From the NCBI GenBank assembly GCA_036936605.1, contig JAUPFV010000001.1:157451187-157515186 (forward strand): a DNA stretch of 64,000 nucleotides. The letters run 5' to 3'. Position numbers and translations under genes: made by a program. This stretch comes from Limnanthes douglasii subsp. nivea. Lineage: Eukaryota > Streptophyta > Magnoliopsida > Brassicales > Limnanthaceae. Each line of letters begins with the position of its first letter. Positions within the stretch are counted from its first letter, which is position 1. Shown in pieces: positions 33,213 through 44,359 of the stretch. The notes under the pieces are model-generated. The model did not search any database. It saw nothing but the letters and a program-made list of their open reading frames with translations, and was not told the origin of the DNA.

Positions 33213-35984
33213 CTATCGGCCTCCTGTTTCATACAAATTCCAAAATAAAAAGGTGGAGGGGTTAAGCATACTATAATCATAGTTGCGAATAAATCGCATC
33301 CTAACCTGAGATTTGCTTGATCCATCTCAAACAATTCGTAGGGTAAGCGGCGAAATGTAAAATAACCAACCCACTAGAGTATAACAGAATTCGCAATATA
33401 AGATGCGAATTGTTTGGACAGGACCGCAGAACAGTCCTTATATTTGTTTGATAACATCATATCATGTGATGCATTGTTTGAATATGTATTTAACTAGAAA
33501 ACCAGACTGACTATTTTAAATACATACACTGACTTTGTTTGAATATGTATACAATAGTAAATATTATTATAAAAACAATTTCATCACAACAATAAATAAG
33601 ATATTTGAATCTCAGTGAACTTTTGATCCACTTACATCTTCAAGGATGTCTGGGTCTACCACTTCTTTCTCACCATCTTCTATCTCCTATACTACGTGAA
33701 GTACGAGTTGTTGGTCATTCGGAAGAGACTCGTGTCTTTCTTTCTCCGTTGGAGGACTCAAAACTGTGGCTACCTCCTGTGTACGAGGAGACTTATATGT
33801 CTGTCTCTCTGTGGTGTTTGTCTCTGTGGACACCAATAACTCTTCTTGCATCCTTTCAGATGGTACCGGTATGGGTGAATGGTTCCCATCATCATCCCTC
33901 TCTTCTGGTCGTACTCCATCAGCATCATGCTGATCAGCATCAGGCACATATGCCTGCAATTCAGTGGACGCTGCTCTAGATGGAAATGCTGGTACCTTCT
34001 CAACTTCTGGGTTTCCAATCTGGAAAATTGGCTGAGTGATAGCATTGTGTAGTTGTTGTGCTTCAAGCTCCGCTATCTTCAGTTTCAATTCTTCCAGCTA
34101 AAAAATTGATAGCAGACGTTTTATAACATATTAAGTGCTGGCAAATTTGCTGCTCTAGTTGTTGTACTTCTTTGGCCTGTTTTCTATTTTTCTCTCGTAA
34201 TTGTTCTTGTCTGTGTATGTCTTCACACACTTTGATTCCCCTATAGTTGCAGACTTCTTTGGAGTAGTCGTTCTGCGTTTGAGGACAAATTTACCGATTG
34301 TTTTACTCATACTAGTTATGCCCTCGTCGTCGGGCTCCTGCTGGGATGTGCCGATTGGTGGTAGTGAATTTGTTGTCTCGGGGAGTCTTTGTGATGGAAT
34401 CGTTGGTTGGGGGAGTCTTGGTTGTTGGATCTGGGTGATATCACCTGATTTGATTCTTTTTGTTTATGTGATGCTCGTCTCCTTGGTTTTGGGGCTGTGT
34501 TTTTCTTCCTCTTCTTTGGTCTTTCTTCCGGTGAAATAAATTCGGCATTTGCATCTCCACTATCTATTTTTCCTCGGATAGCTTTGCTTTCAGCCTTAGT
34601 TAGACGTAGTGGACCTTCGAAAACTTACCAACAGAGGCACATAAAAGTAAATAGCTGCAAGCGGTTTGTTTGGAAAGTATCATGGTGTAGACAGACAGTT
34701 TGTTTTTTACAAACAGTTCGCATTATATGCTACGAATTGTGTGAAACTCTATCAGTTTAGAGTTGCAAACAACTCGCAGGTTAGCATGCGAATTGTTTGT
34801 AAACAATAAGCTGCGAACTGTTTCATACCTTAATTATAAATAGTACCAAACCGAACGCAGCGCAGACTGTGAAATGTTTGATTCATTGTTCTAATATAAC
34901 ACCAAACAAAACGTATGATATGCTGCGAACTATTTGCAACCCCAATTTAATACCCATATAAAGCTCATACTCGATCATCTTTCAGGTTGGGTATTCTAAC
35001 AAGCAGCGTCACGGTAGATGCTTGGCACTCTAATCCCAACCATTTGAAAAACTTTGGTATCAAGGTCGGCTTCGCTACCTCTCGTTAATCCATGATGAAG
35101 GGATACATGAGGACAAGTATTATCATCAAGATGCTATGTACATAACTAATTTATATACTGAATAGATCAATATTACAATTAGAAGGTCGACGCAGCCGAC
35201 GACTCTATTGGGTTTTTCGATAGCTAAGCAACTCCTGATAGACTGTCGAAGCTGGAACAGTATTGATCCGGACCAGTCGTGATTGTTTATTTTGCTGAGG
35301 TCTTCAACAAAATAAAGTGTGCTCCAACCCAGGATATCTCCAGATACATAGTAGAATAGGGTTGAGCACAAAAACAGTATCAACAGCCTTGCAACGTCTT
35401 CCAACTCATGCTCCCCCCCCCCTTCGCTTATTGTTGTTTCTATACTTGCCTGTAAAACCCATGACAACATGCTATGTTAGTAAAGTACAGCATCCTGCTT
35501 TATTAGATGAAGTCGATTTTACAGGTACCTTTAAAATGGCGTTCGTTATTGTTTTAGTATTTGTCGGTCCTACTTTCCTAACAGTTTTACCCATGAAGTA
35601 TTTCTTCATCATGCTTGATTCATCCTCCTCGCCGAGCGCGTATTTGTTGTGAAATTCTCCGGTTTTCGTTAACGGCATTTCCTCTGTGTCATGCTTCATC
35701 CCAAATATGACCTTCACATCATCTGCAGTTAGTTTTATTAACTTTTAGCCAATATGGAAGACGTCTTCATCAATAGAGAACCTCTCGACAACATACTGAA
35801 TGAGCGAGTAGAATTTCTTCTTTGGTAGCTCTGCCTCATTTTGGATGTCGAAAGACTTTTTTAAAAGCGTGTAGAAGGGTGTGTTTCTTGCATCTTCAAT
35901 GTGGGAACGAGTAATACGGTTCTCTTTCGGAAGCTTTAGAAGGCTCACCAACCCTGACCTGTAATAGCTTGGTTTTGTTATCAT
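30860..35984 (-). pseudogene. Plant-mobile-domain/Ulp1 SUMO-protease gene of MULE A
   Basis: Ulp1/C48 peptidases process SUMO and remove it from proteins; MULE-borne versions join this domain to a plant-mobile/DUF1985-like N-terminus. The start ATG is 35984, five bases after an acceptor. Exons in order: YYRSGLVSLLKL..DDVKVIFGMKHDTEEMPLT (35984-35526); DVARLLILFLCSTLFYYVSG..KINNHDWSGSI (about 35446-35170); an IPKFFKWLGLE piece (about 35080-34985); basic NLS-like KKRKKN (about 34600-34200); coiled coil (34088-33690); polyQ then charged linker (about 33250-32585); C48 domain (about 32350-30860). C48 keeps the His (INH, then TGA in place of Trp, then TLLVIDVDD) and the Gln/Cys motif (PQQKRDTLECGVFVCKYA). 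Several stops are present. MULE B carries a homologue. Confidence 0.82.
33105..33215 (-). repeat. CAA/CAG trinucleotide repeat (polyGln) in the Ulp1-type gene
   Basis: The plus strand shows runs of TTG/CTG. On the coding (minus) strand this is an uninterrupted polyGln of about 20 or more residues followed by His/Gln-rich sequence, after KQEADRQQH. The frame matches the linker exon before the protease domain. Confidence 0.85.
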
Positions 35985-36631
35985 ACTTTCTGCAAAAACA
36001 CAAAACAGTTTGAGTGTCACACACCTCGCATCACAAGCTGTGAACTTCCTATCTATAAATTAGAGTATCACACAAATCTCATTACAAGCTGTGAACTCCC
36101 TCAATGTCAATAGAGTATCTACAACCAATTTGCAGGCTGGCCTGCGAATTGTGTGTAAATATACGTTGCGAAATGTATGGCATACACATTCAATCAAGCT
36201 GCGAATTGGTATGGAATATATCAAGATATAAAGCTGCAAATTGTTTGCATCATAGGTGAATAAGATGCGAAGTGTACTACAACACATACGTACATGCTGC
36301 GAACTGTATTACAACGCATACGTACAAGCTGCGAGCTATTCTATATTTTACATGCACGTTGCAGGGATCTGGGAAATATGAAAACAACACCAAAGTCAAC
36401 AATCAACTACCTAATGCACATCTAACATACATCACAATTCTCAGGAAAGTATTAACATTACATGCAACCAAACTTCTACCCTGGGTTCGACGATAAACTC
36501 AGAAACTGACCACCTATCGTCACTAAATACTTCATTCTAGTATAAAAACAACGTCGATCGTGAAATAACAGAAAATAGTGGTACGAAGTCATCAAAAAGG
36601 CAAAAAAAAAACTTTTCAAGATAATGCTTAC

Positions 36632-36895
36632 CTGGTTACTGCTAAAACTGTAGTATTCACCGGCCGGAGACGACTAGACGGCAAGTTGTCGAACAAGAGG
36701 TCGTTACTCGTTGGACGGAGTAAAAGACGGTGACCGGTCCAATTCCGTTGAAGCTGCGAAGAACGACTAATTTCAGAGAGAAACTGGAAGGGTTTCCGGT
36801 TGGAGGGAGAGAGTATCACGAAGTCGAACGATTTCTAGTGGTTTCTAACATTAGACGTGTTTGGGTTTGTTTAGGGTGATGGGAAGGGGAAAAAG
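36632..36895 (-). other. Non-coding first exon of MULE A Ulp1-type gene
   Basis: It is transcribed from the right-TIR promoter and ends at a strong donor (CCAG|GTAAGC, at 36632/36631). The following intron (36631-35990) is full of the GCGAATTGT motif and ends in TTTTTGCAG. The open stretch inside this exon has no conserved start and is read as leader. MULE B has the same layout. Confidence 0.6.
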
Positions 36896-36914
36896 TGGGT
36901 TAGAAGTGAAAAAT

Positions 36915-36928
36915 GGGTATATATAGTC
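36915..36928 (-). promoter_or_regulatory. TATA box in MULE A right TIR
   Basis: The minus strand reads GACTATATATACCC, just inside the right end of the element and upstream of the non-coding exon. Confidence 0.6.
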
Positions 36929-36929
36929 G

Positions 36930-37032
36930 GGGGGCAATTTTGTCTAATTTTTAACTCGAGGTACTAAGTAACATTATCCAAAATTTGGGTACTACCGGAT
37001 AATTAGATACTTGAGTGGGTATTTACTGGTAC
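36930..37032 (-). repeat. MULE A right terminal inverted repeat
   Basis: Reverse-complemented it starts AAGAGAAAAGTACCAGTAAA, then TACCCACTCAAGTATCTA. It is similar to the left TIR of this element and to the left ends of MULE B and the 3.57-kb element. Confidence 0.7.
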
Positions 37033-37559
37033 TTTTCTCTTGTTTTGATATGTGCTAATAAATAATAATAATTTTATTTTAGAAGTCTTTTAATAAATAG
37101 TATGGTGTTTTTTAAGTAAAATTATTTTAGTTTTAATTTTTTAAGTCAAGGTAAATAATAATAGAATATTAAGTTTTAATAAAAATAAATTAATCTTAAA
37201 AATATTATTATTATTATTTATATATCAATCTTGACAATTCTTTTTGAAGAAAATTTGAATCAGATTAAATGTTTTTTTCTTCAATCGAAATGAATAGTTA
37301 CAATAATTTAACAACAATACTTCAACACATCTAAATTAAGATAAATCTCTATATCCTTTTATAAATCTCTATATCCTTTTATAATTTGTTTATAATGAAA
37401 AGATTTGTAATATTATTATTAAAACAATTTTTGAACAGTTCAAATCATTTTTTTCATATAAATTATGATAAAAAAATTATAGTTCATTTTTTTCAAATTT
37501 GGACGATTTATCTTAAAATATTATAATTTTAGAAAAATCGTACATATTTGATTTTGGTA
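37033..37559. other. AT-rich spacer, nothing recognised
   Basis: It holds poly-A/T-rich sequence with a 22-bp tandem duplication (ATAAATCTCTATATCCTTTT unit) near 37340-37385. No gene is seen. Confidence 0.5.
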
Positions 37560-38530
37560 TTCTCCCAAAAGGCCTCTTGTTAGTTAAGGTGAGTTCACAC
37601 TTATATAGAATCTCTCCTTTTTTTAATATTATCAATGTGGGATTCCACACCAAGTATGTGATGCAGTTTACTCTCCAACATCCCCCTTAAACTTGAACTT
37701 ATTAATTGGTGAAATAAACGTCGTCCAATCACAACAGAAACACATCATTGGATGTGTTGATGGGCAGAATAACATCGTCCAATCACAACAGAATAAACAT
37801 TGTTGGATATTCATCACGTTCAAATGTCCCACATTTCTTAGTACGCATTGGAGGGCATGGTCCCATCACTCTAGAGCACAGATCCTTTATTCCGGCTCTG
37901 ATATAATGTTAGAATTTATATCTCTCACCAAATAACGTGATATTATCCGATTTGGGTATGTAGACCCGCACAATTTTGTAAGAGATATACACAGTATCAG
38001 AGCGAGGTTGCAACCTTCGTTCTAAGGGATGCGATGTGTTGAGTGAGTGAGTGAGGCGGAATGCATTACGTGGATCAATTTTAAGGGAGAGTAGAGTAAA
38101 CTTGGTCCTTTATTCTATATCGCTTAGAGTGAAAATAATATATAATATATAAGGGAATGGAATATCTCAACTAATGTGAGGCCTTTAGGAATTAGACCAA
38201 AAATAAAAGTTGTGCGGGTCTACAGACCAAAAGCGAATAGTATCACATTAATTTGTGAGAGAGATAAATTCTAACATGGTATCAGAGCGAGGTTGTAACC
38301 TCTGTTCTAAGCGATGCGATGTGTTCAATGAGTGAGTGGGGTGGGATGCATTCCGCAGATCAAGTTTAAGGGAGAGTGTTAAGAGTAAGTTTTGTCCTTT
38401 GTCCCACATCGCTTAGACTGAAAATATTATAAAATATATAAGATAATGAAATATCTCAACTAATGTAAGACCTTTTGGAAGTGAAAATATTATACAATAT
38501 ATAAGGGAATAAAATTAGGGTTTTTGTTTC
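37560..38530. mobile_element. TRIM cluster with repeated primer sites
   Basis: Terminal-repeat retrotransposons in miniature are short and non-coding. At 38276-38288 AACATGGTATCAGAGC shows an LTR end and a tRNA-iMet primer site. A near copy (CAGTATCAGAGCGAGGTTG) lies at about 37990. Each is followed by GCGATGCGATGTGTT, then a GTGAGTGAG region, then a purine tract (TTTAAGGGAGAG), then another LTR start (AGAGTAAACTTGGTCC at about 38090; AGAGTAAGTTTTGTCC at about 38383). So LTR-internal-LTR-internal-LTR lie in tandem. An inverted LTR end plus primer site (GGCTCTGATATAATGTTAGA) lies at 37894-37914, facing the other way, about 75 bp long against 38210-38288. Confidence 0.7.
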
Positions 38531-40180
38531 ATATTGATTTAATATGGGGTTTGTGTATTTAATAGGGTTGTTGGTTAAGGTTATAGTTGATTGGGTTTCG
38601 GTTTGGGTTATATATTAGTGGGCTGGGTTATAGTAGATTGGGTTTCGGGTTGGGTTAGGTTAAATTGGGTTCGACTCGGTCCGAATATAATAGTTGTGGG
38701 TAAATGGTAACTTTTAATAGTAAATGGTAAGTCTGACTAAGAAGCTTACCTGGCATCTGATGTGTTATGGGCAGGGGCATTTATGGCTTAAATTTTGGGG
38801 GACCAAACTTGCAACAAAACTAGAGGACACGTGTCAATTTCTCAGGCTTCACATGTGCGGGGGGATTAAATTTGAAATTTTTTGAAACGAAAGGGATGCG
38901 TGGAAGTCAAAAGTGAAGGAAATTGAGTAGGTTGATACAAAGGGTAAACATGGAGGACTAATAGTGACTTTTATCCCCTTATTTACTATAATATCGTTGA
39001 TTTGGATTGAACACAAAAGAACTCAAATGCTTATAAGTTGATTTGGATTGAACACAAAAGAACTCAAATGCTTATAAGTAGAACCTGGAATGTTTAGACT
39101 CTTATCTTTGTTTCTAATATGAACTCTAGATAGACCTCACATTAACATTAACAGTGGCACATTTGGAGGGTAGCCACATATAAGTTATATCATGTTGAAC
39201 ATATAAAAAGTATATCTAGTTTGACCATGTAGCTCAATGTTTGTTGTGCTTACTACTTATGTAAATGATGCTTGCTGCTTAAACCATATAGTTAGGTAAA
39301 AATTGATCATGCAATTAAATATTTCATGTGTTTACACGTATTTAAATTTAATATTATTTTATATTTAAATAATATATTTTTGTATAGATTGATTCTTAAA
39401 GAATATAGTGAGGTACAATGCGTTATAGTATTATCATGTTCCGTGAAAATTTGGCACAATGTTTTGTTTGTTTCGTGCAAATTTAGCACAAATTTAGTAC
39501 AAATATAGCACAAGTTTAGCACAAATGTAGCCAAAATTTCTTACATTTTTTTTATCATACTATTTGTACATTTTTTATATCTATAATTGTTTTGGTTTAC
39601 CTTTACTTTTAGTTCTAAATGCGCCTCTGCACATAAAACAGCAGCTTGTTTATGCTTATAAAGGTTTTTTAAATAGTTTTAGGTGGTGTTTGATAGGTGG
39701 ACTTTTGATACTGAGTGAAAAAAATCTCCTCAATCATAACCCTGATAGGTAAAAAAGGAACTCTATTAATCTCAGTTATTTTATTCATTCTCACTTACAA
39801 ATAGAGTAGAAACAGAGAGAGAGGTTAAGTAAGAAACAAAACTTAAAAGACCCTCATGAAAAAAAAGGATAAAACCTAGATCAGATATTGACTAAAATAT
39901 GAAAAATAAAAAAGTTAAAAGTGAACTTTAATGCGTATAATATATTTAAATTAATTTGATAATTTTGAAGATAATATTTGGATCCTTTAACTGATCCTAT
40001 TCAAACAATTAAATAATTTAAAAGTAAAATTTATAAATATAATAAAATACAAAAAATGTTTGTATTGTTTGGAAAACAAATGCAAGTTATTTTATTCTAA
40101 AAACAATAACAAAGTCTATTGAAGTCAAAATCTTCTTCAATACAATAGAGCTAAAACTCGAATATAGCTACAGAAGAATA
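38531..40180. other. Gene-free region with small repeats
   Basis: A GGGTT-rich low-complexity stretch lies at 38570-38690, a 41-bp tandem duplication at 38996-39078, and short CAAATTTAGCA-type repeats near 39478-39530. The block from about 38745 to 38970 looks like an old MITE but no inverted ends could be matched. No gene is seen. Confidence 0.45.
38996..39078. repeat. 41-bp perfect tandem duplication
   Basis: The unit starting GTTGATTTGGATTGAACACA occurs twice head to tail. The identity suggests a recent event. Confidence 0.85.
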
Positions 40181-40189
40181 AGTCATCAA

Positions 40190-41300
40190 CACAAGATACA
40201 CTGGAGATTGAAAATCAGGAGAAAGACTTTCCGAAACCTGTTAAAAAAATAAAGGAGAGTACAATATCAGAATAAGTCCGAATCAATACAATAACGAACG
40301 TAATTTTGACTTATGAATCAATCATAATTCATCCAACAAGGAGGAAAGTATATTAACCAAACCAGTCATAACATATGCAAAAATTGCTAAAACCACCATT
40401 AAAGAACCAGTTCTTTATCATATGGGTATACAAGAAAAGAATGACCACATTTTGATCCAATTTTCCTTACAAGACAAAGAGAAGCTAATGAAATCTTCAA
40501 AGTACACATTAATGGGAAGAAATTTCAAAGTTAAGCAAAACAATTCTTATATACAACCGTTCTTAAATTCTTTTAAACTCGCAGATGAAGTAAATACAAC
40601 ATCTTAGGGCTCAAAGAAAATCTTATTTGAGTTTTATTTGCAAGAAGGTTTGTGCAAAATCTAGAAAAGTAATGTGTGGCAAATTGGTCAAGTGGAAACC
40701 GTATTTTAATCCTAAAATTAAAAAAAAAACTACAACTCATGTATGGATTATATTTCCCAATATCCCAGAGTTCTTATTCAATAAAGGAATCATTAGGAAT
40801 TTGGAATCTTCACTAGGTAACTTGCTAACAGTACGGGTTCCTGGATATCACAGAGCTATGCATAATTGTTGTAAGGCTTTAATTGAAAGAGATGTTACCA
40901 GGAAACCTAACAACAAGGCTTGGATAGGATTTGGAGATAACGACGGATGTTGGATGGACATCCAATATGGAGATATAACTATATATTGTAAAGTTTATAT
41001 GCATTTAAGACATAGAGACTCATAGTGTAAAAAATTAAGAGGACACAGAACAAACTCTAGATTCTCCTAACAATCCAAGGTTTCATGCCAATATTTCTAA
41101 TGGTATTCCAAAATCAAATCAATTATTCACAAATTTAACAACAATAACATAGTAGATAATGTAAAGTATCAAGAAAACATAAAATATCTAACAGAATAGA
41201 TGAATAATCAAGATATTGTTTGAGAAAAAATTCAAGTGATAAAGATAATGCTCAATAAGCAATTACGACTCGAGACAGTAATGTCAACAACTTAATATAA
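40190..41300 (+). pseudogene. Third LINE: ORF1, broken
   Basis: This is an RNA-binding ORF1 of the same LINE type as at 4.5-10.7 kb. The first part has VLYHMGIQEKNDHILIQFSL. The core is a good DUF4283-like domain (THVWIIFPNIPEFLFNKG, AWIGFGDNDGCWMDIQYGD). The knuckle then reads YCKVYMHLRHRDS, stop, C, where the spacing of a CCHC finger is kept but the second Cys and Gly are altered. Multiple stops follow. The upstream boundary is uncertain and no target duplication can be assigned. Confidence 0.75.
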
Positions 41301-41603
41301 AACAAGGAAATCAATGAGGCATATATTATTTAGGTTATTCAATCAATAAAAACAGTAGATGTTATGGTTTCAGGAAATGACTATGAAAATCTTAATTCAA
41401 AGAACAATTCTCCTAAAAATAAAACTTTGGCAGTCTACCTACATCTTCGAAACTCAGGAGAGTTGAAGGGGGGGGGGGGACTAAAGGAAATATTAAGCAA
41501 AAAAGTCAAGAATTCTAAAGGAAAGCTGGAAAATGTACATTAATTACTAAAGCTTCACAACTGAAGAATTCAAATACGACTACCTCTAATAGTTTTAAAT
41601 TAC

Positions 41604-43735
41604 TATAAAGATTTTGAATTGGAATATTAGAGGAGTTGGAAATAAGGCATAAAAAGGTTAAGATTCATCAAGATAAAATATAATATTGACTTCTTGGCTA
41701 TTCAGGAACCTCTGATAGCTGAAGACAACTTGCTCAGGGTTTCTAAAAGTCTCGGTTTTCAAAATTGTTTTTCTAATATTAATAATAAAATATGGCTAAT
41801 GTGGAATGAGGATTTCAAATTTGATATTATCACTAATCATATTCAGTTTTTAGATATCAAATTTTACCCCTTAACGCTGGATAAAAGCTTCATAGTAACA
41901 ATAATATATGTTAAATGCTTAAGGATTGTACAAATGAAACTTTGGAAAAAGTAAGGGATTTTGATGAAAATGATAAATAATGGATCGTGTTTGGAGGTTT
42001 TAATGTAATTTTAGCTGCTCATGAACAAATTTATTGTTCCTCATTATGTTGGAGAAGCTTATAGAAATTCAACAATATGATAGAAGATTGTGATTTACAA
42101 GATGTTGATTTTATTGGAACAAAATTTACATGGTCTGCTAAGTAAAAATTGAAGAGGTTAGATAGGGCTTCAATCAATAATGACTAAATTAATTACTTTC
42201 ATGAAAAAAGGGTTAGACACATGGCCCATTTTTGTTCATATCATACTCACATTTGTATCACTCTAGAAGATAATAACAGGAATGTAAGGGTCTAATTTAA
42301 GTTTCAGAATATGTGGACAAGCCACCAAGATTTTCTTAAAATAGAAGAACATAACTGGACTATGGAAATAGAAGGTTGGCCAATGTTTATTTTATGGTAC
42401 AAATTGAAAAGAGTGAAGCAGACCCTAAAAAGATAGAATTGAGATAATTTCAAGAACATATTTGCTCAGTTTTATAGGCTGGATAATATGTCAAAGACCT
42501 TGAAAAAAAGCTGAAAAAAATAAAAACACGGAGGATAAAATCAACTTACCCAAAGACGGACTGTTTACCTTCAACTTTCTGAAGACATACGAGTTTTTTT
42601 GGCAGCAAAAATGTAATACAATTTGGATTAGAAATGGAGATAAAAACACTTTCTTATACCAAAACTTTGTTATAAGTAAGATGGGAATAAATCAGATATT
42701 AGGTGTTAAGGTTGGAAATGAATAGATTTAAGATCATACTTTATTTGGGAATTCAACAAAAACACATTTTAAATCTATTCTAACTATTCAGATGAACCAA
42801 TAAATAAATGATGGACAACTATATAACATTCATAAGCTTATAACATAGACGAAGAAATAAGATGCTAATGGGGTTATCTAATGAAGAAGAAATTTACAAA
42901 CTGATTGAAGAACTTAATACATCAAGTGCATTAGGAATGGATGGATTTAATGAGTTTTTTTATCAATCTTGTTAGAACATCATCAAGGCAGATCTCTGTG
43001 CAACAATCAAGGATTTCTGTAATGGCCATACAGTTCCTAATGGTATTACTGCTACAATTATAAACTTGATCTCTAAAGTCCCCAGTCCCCAGACCTGGAA
43101 TGGTGATAGACCAATTAACTTATGTACATTAATAAATAGAATTATCTCTAAAATCATAAACATCGGGTTACTTAGGTTTTCCTTAAAATCATCTCGAAAG
43201 AGCAGGGAGGCTTTATGAGTGACAACAATATTCTTGATAATATTATGCTGGCTAATGAGCTTCCTCATGATGGATGGGGGAATATCATGATCAAAGTTGA
43301 CATGTCTAAGACATTTGATATAATTTGTCACCAACTCATAATGAAGATAATGGATCAATTTGGTTTTAGTTAGAGGTTTATTGAAATAATTCACTATATT
43401 ATCTCTAATGTTTTATACTCTATCATAGTTAAGGGTGAAGCTAGATGATAATTCAAAGCCTCTAATGGAATCAGACAAGGGGAAGGAAAACATCTTTCTT
43501 TTGGTGGCAGACTAATATTAACCCAATGAGTTATGATAGCTCTTCCAATCTACTCGATGCAGATTTGTTTAATTCTTAAGATGGTTTTAGAAAGATTAGA
43601 AAGACTATATAACATATTCCTATAAGGATCAAACCAAGAGTGAAAAAATATTCATTAGACTAAGTGGTAAAATTTGTGTAGACCATATGAGGATGGAGGT
43701 TTGAATATAAGAAATTTCAAGATCTCCTAAATACT
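41604..43735 (+). pseudogene. Third LINE: ORF2, broken and internally deleted
   Basis: The endonuclease opens with KILNWNIRGVG and IDFLAIQEPLIAE, so the catalytic Glu motif QEP is kept. It continues through WLMWNEDF to a degraded FGGFNVI near 41990. The RT region near 42890-43480 shows ELNTSSALGMDGFNEFFYQSC, LISKVPSPQTWNGDRPINL and GIRQG. From GIRQG the sequence jumps directly to LSFGGRLILTQ, which lies well after the YADD box in the LINE at 4.5 kb, so the catalytic box is deleted. The copy ends at about 43735 (GGLNIRNFK) against a gypsy fragment, without zf-RVT or RNase H. Confidence 0.8.
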
Positions 43736-43899
43736 TGCGCCTGCAAACTGGGGTATAGATTTAGAGGGGGGAAATCTATTTCGGCCTACAAATTTGTCTT
43801 TGCATTTGCCTGCAAACTCAAGTTCTTCACAATCTTCCAATTTTGTCTTCGTTAACACAAACTTTCTCGTATAATTTTTTAAAATTTTCACTTATTTCT
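43736..43899. other. Junction segment, nothing recognised
   Basis: This short stretch between the LINE break and the gypsy gag fragment contains two CCTGCAAACT copies (43742 and 43810). Confidence 0.4.
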
Positions 43900-44340
43900 T
43901 GTTTACATTATATTATTGTACCACCATTAGCTCGCATTTACTTTCCTCCTACAAACTATCTTCAAAATGCAGTATTAAAAATCCTCAAGTTAACCTTCAG
44001 AATTCTATTATACTAATTTAGAGCAATGCCTTTAAACGTTTATGAGAATTCTTTACACAATAATCTATTATCATTCTCGAAATTAATTATGTAATTTTTA
44101 ACAACTCAATATTATCATCAGGATTTTGTGTGCCATGAAGTTTTTCCACCTTCGAAATATCAAAGCGCTTAGGAAAAGAAATTGATATAATTTCAGCTGA
44201 TAGAGAAGAATTCCTCCAATCCACACCTTGCATATATTAATCAGCTTCAGTTGTTCCCATTACATCATATAAGTTTTGGTATGTAGTATTAACGTACTGG
44301 TTAGACGTGTTACCATCGTACCATTAGTTTCCCCTCTCAT
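43900..44340 (-). pseudogene. Ty3-gypsy gag fragment, second copy
   Basis: The minus strand reads NQYVN, then YMQGVDWRNSSLSAEI, FPKRFDISKVEKLHG and PDDNIEL, and then a degraded TFKGIALN and RQFVGGK. The FPKRFDISKVEK block aligns with LPKRFDISKLEK of the gypsy gag at 17.5 kb and gives the same segment order, so both come from one family. It is cut on both sides, by the LINE end and by Copia C. Confidence 0.75.
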
Positions 44341-44359
44341 TTCAAGGCCGACAATCCTT

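Larger units (their letters stand above)
25860..36360. repeat. Scattered ATGCGAATTGT / GCATGATATGCTGCGAA motif
   Basis: Dozens of variants of [AC]TGCGAA[TC]TGT[GT]TG, often with GCATGATATGCTGCG, occur in both orientations. Examples are near 26180, 26328, 27775, 27870, 27890, 29160-29240, 29520, 31180-31380, 32450, 33390, 34740-34810 and 36140-36320. They fall in introns, between genes and in the 5' intron of the Ulp1 gene. The exons I could trace lack them. Spacing is irregular, so this is not a simple tandem repeat. Confidence 0.75.
25203..37032. mobile_element. MULE A, Kaonashi-like Mutator element, about 11.8 kb
   Basis: A large Mutator-like element is bounded by diverged TIRs. The plus strand carries a MURA-like transposase driven from the left TIR region. 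The minus strand carries a plant-mobile-domain/Ulp1-protease gene driven from the right TIR, and between them a small third gene. MULEs carrying Ulp1 domains are known as Kaonashi elements. A clean 9-bp target duplication could not be found at the ends. All genes contain stops or shifts. Non-coding intervals are full of a short repeated motif (separate entry). Confidence 0.8.

Noticed and set aside
33062..33276. Plus-strand Leu-rich and Val-rich ORFs
   Set aside because: They are antisense reading of the CAA/CAG repeat of the minus-strand gene.
36628..36819. 63-codon minus-strand ORF in front of the Ulp1-type gene
   Set aside because: It lies in the non-coding first exon, is interrupted by the donor site, and has no counterpart in MULE B.
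25190..37045. 9-bp target duplication of MULE A
   Set aside because: The flanks (T-rich left, GTTTTGATA right) do not match; not claimed.
38570..38690. Telomere-like GGGTT repeats
   Set aside because: Units are irregular (GGGTTT, GGGTTATA, GGGTTTCGG) and not TTTAGGG; low complexity only.
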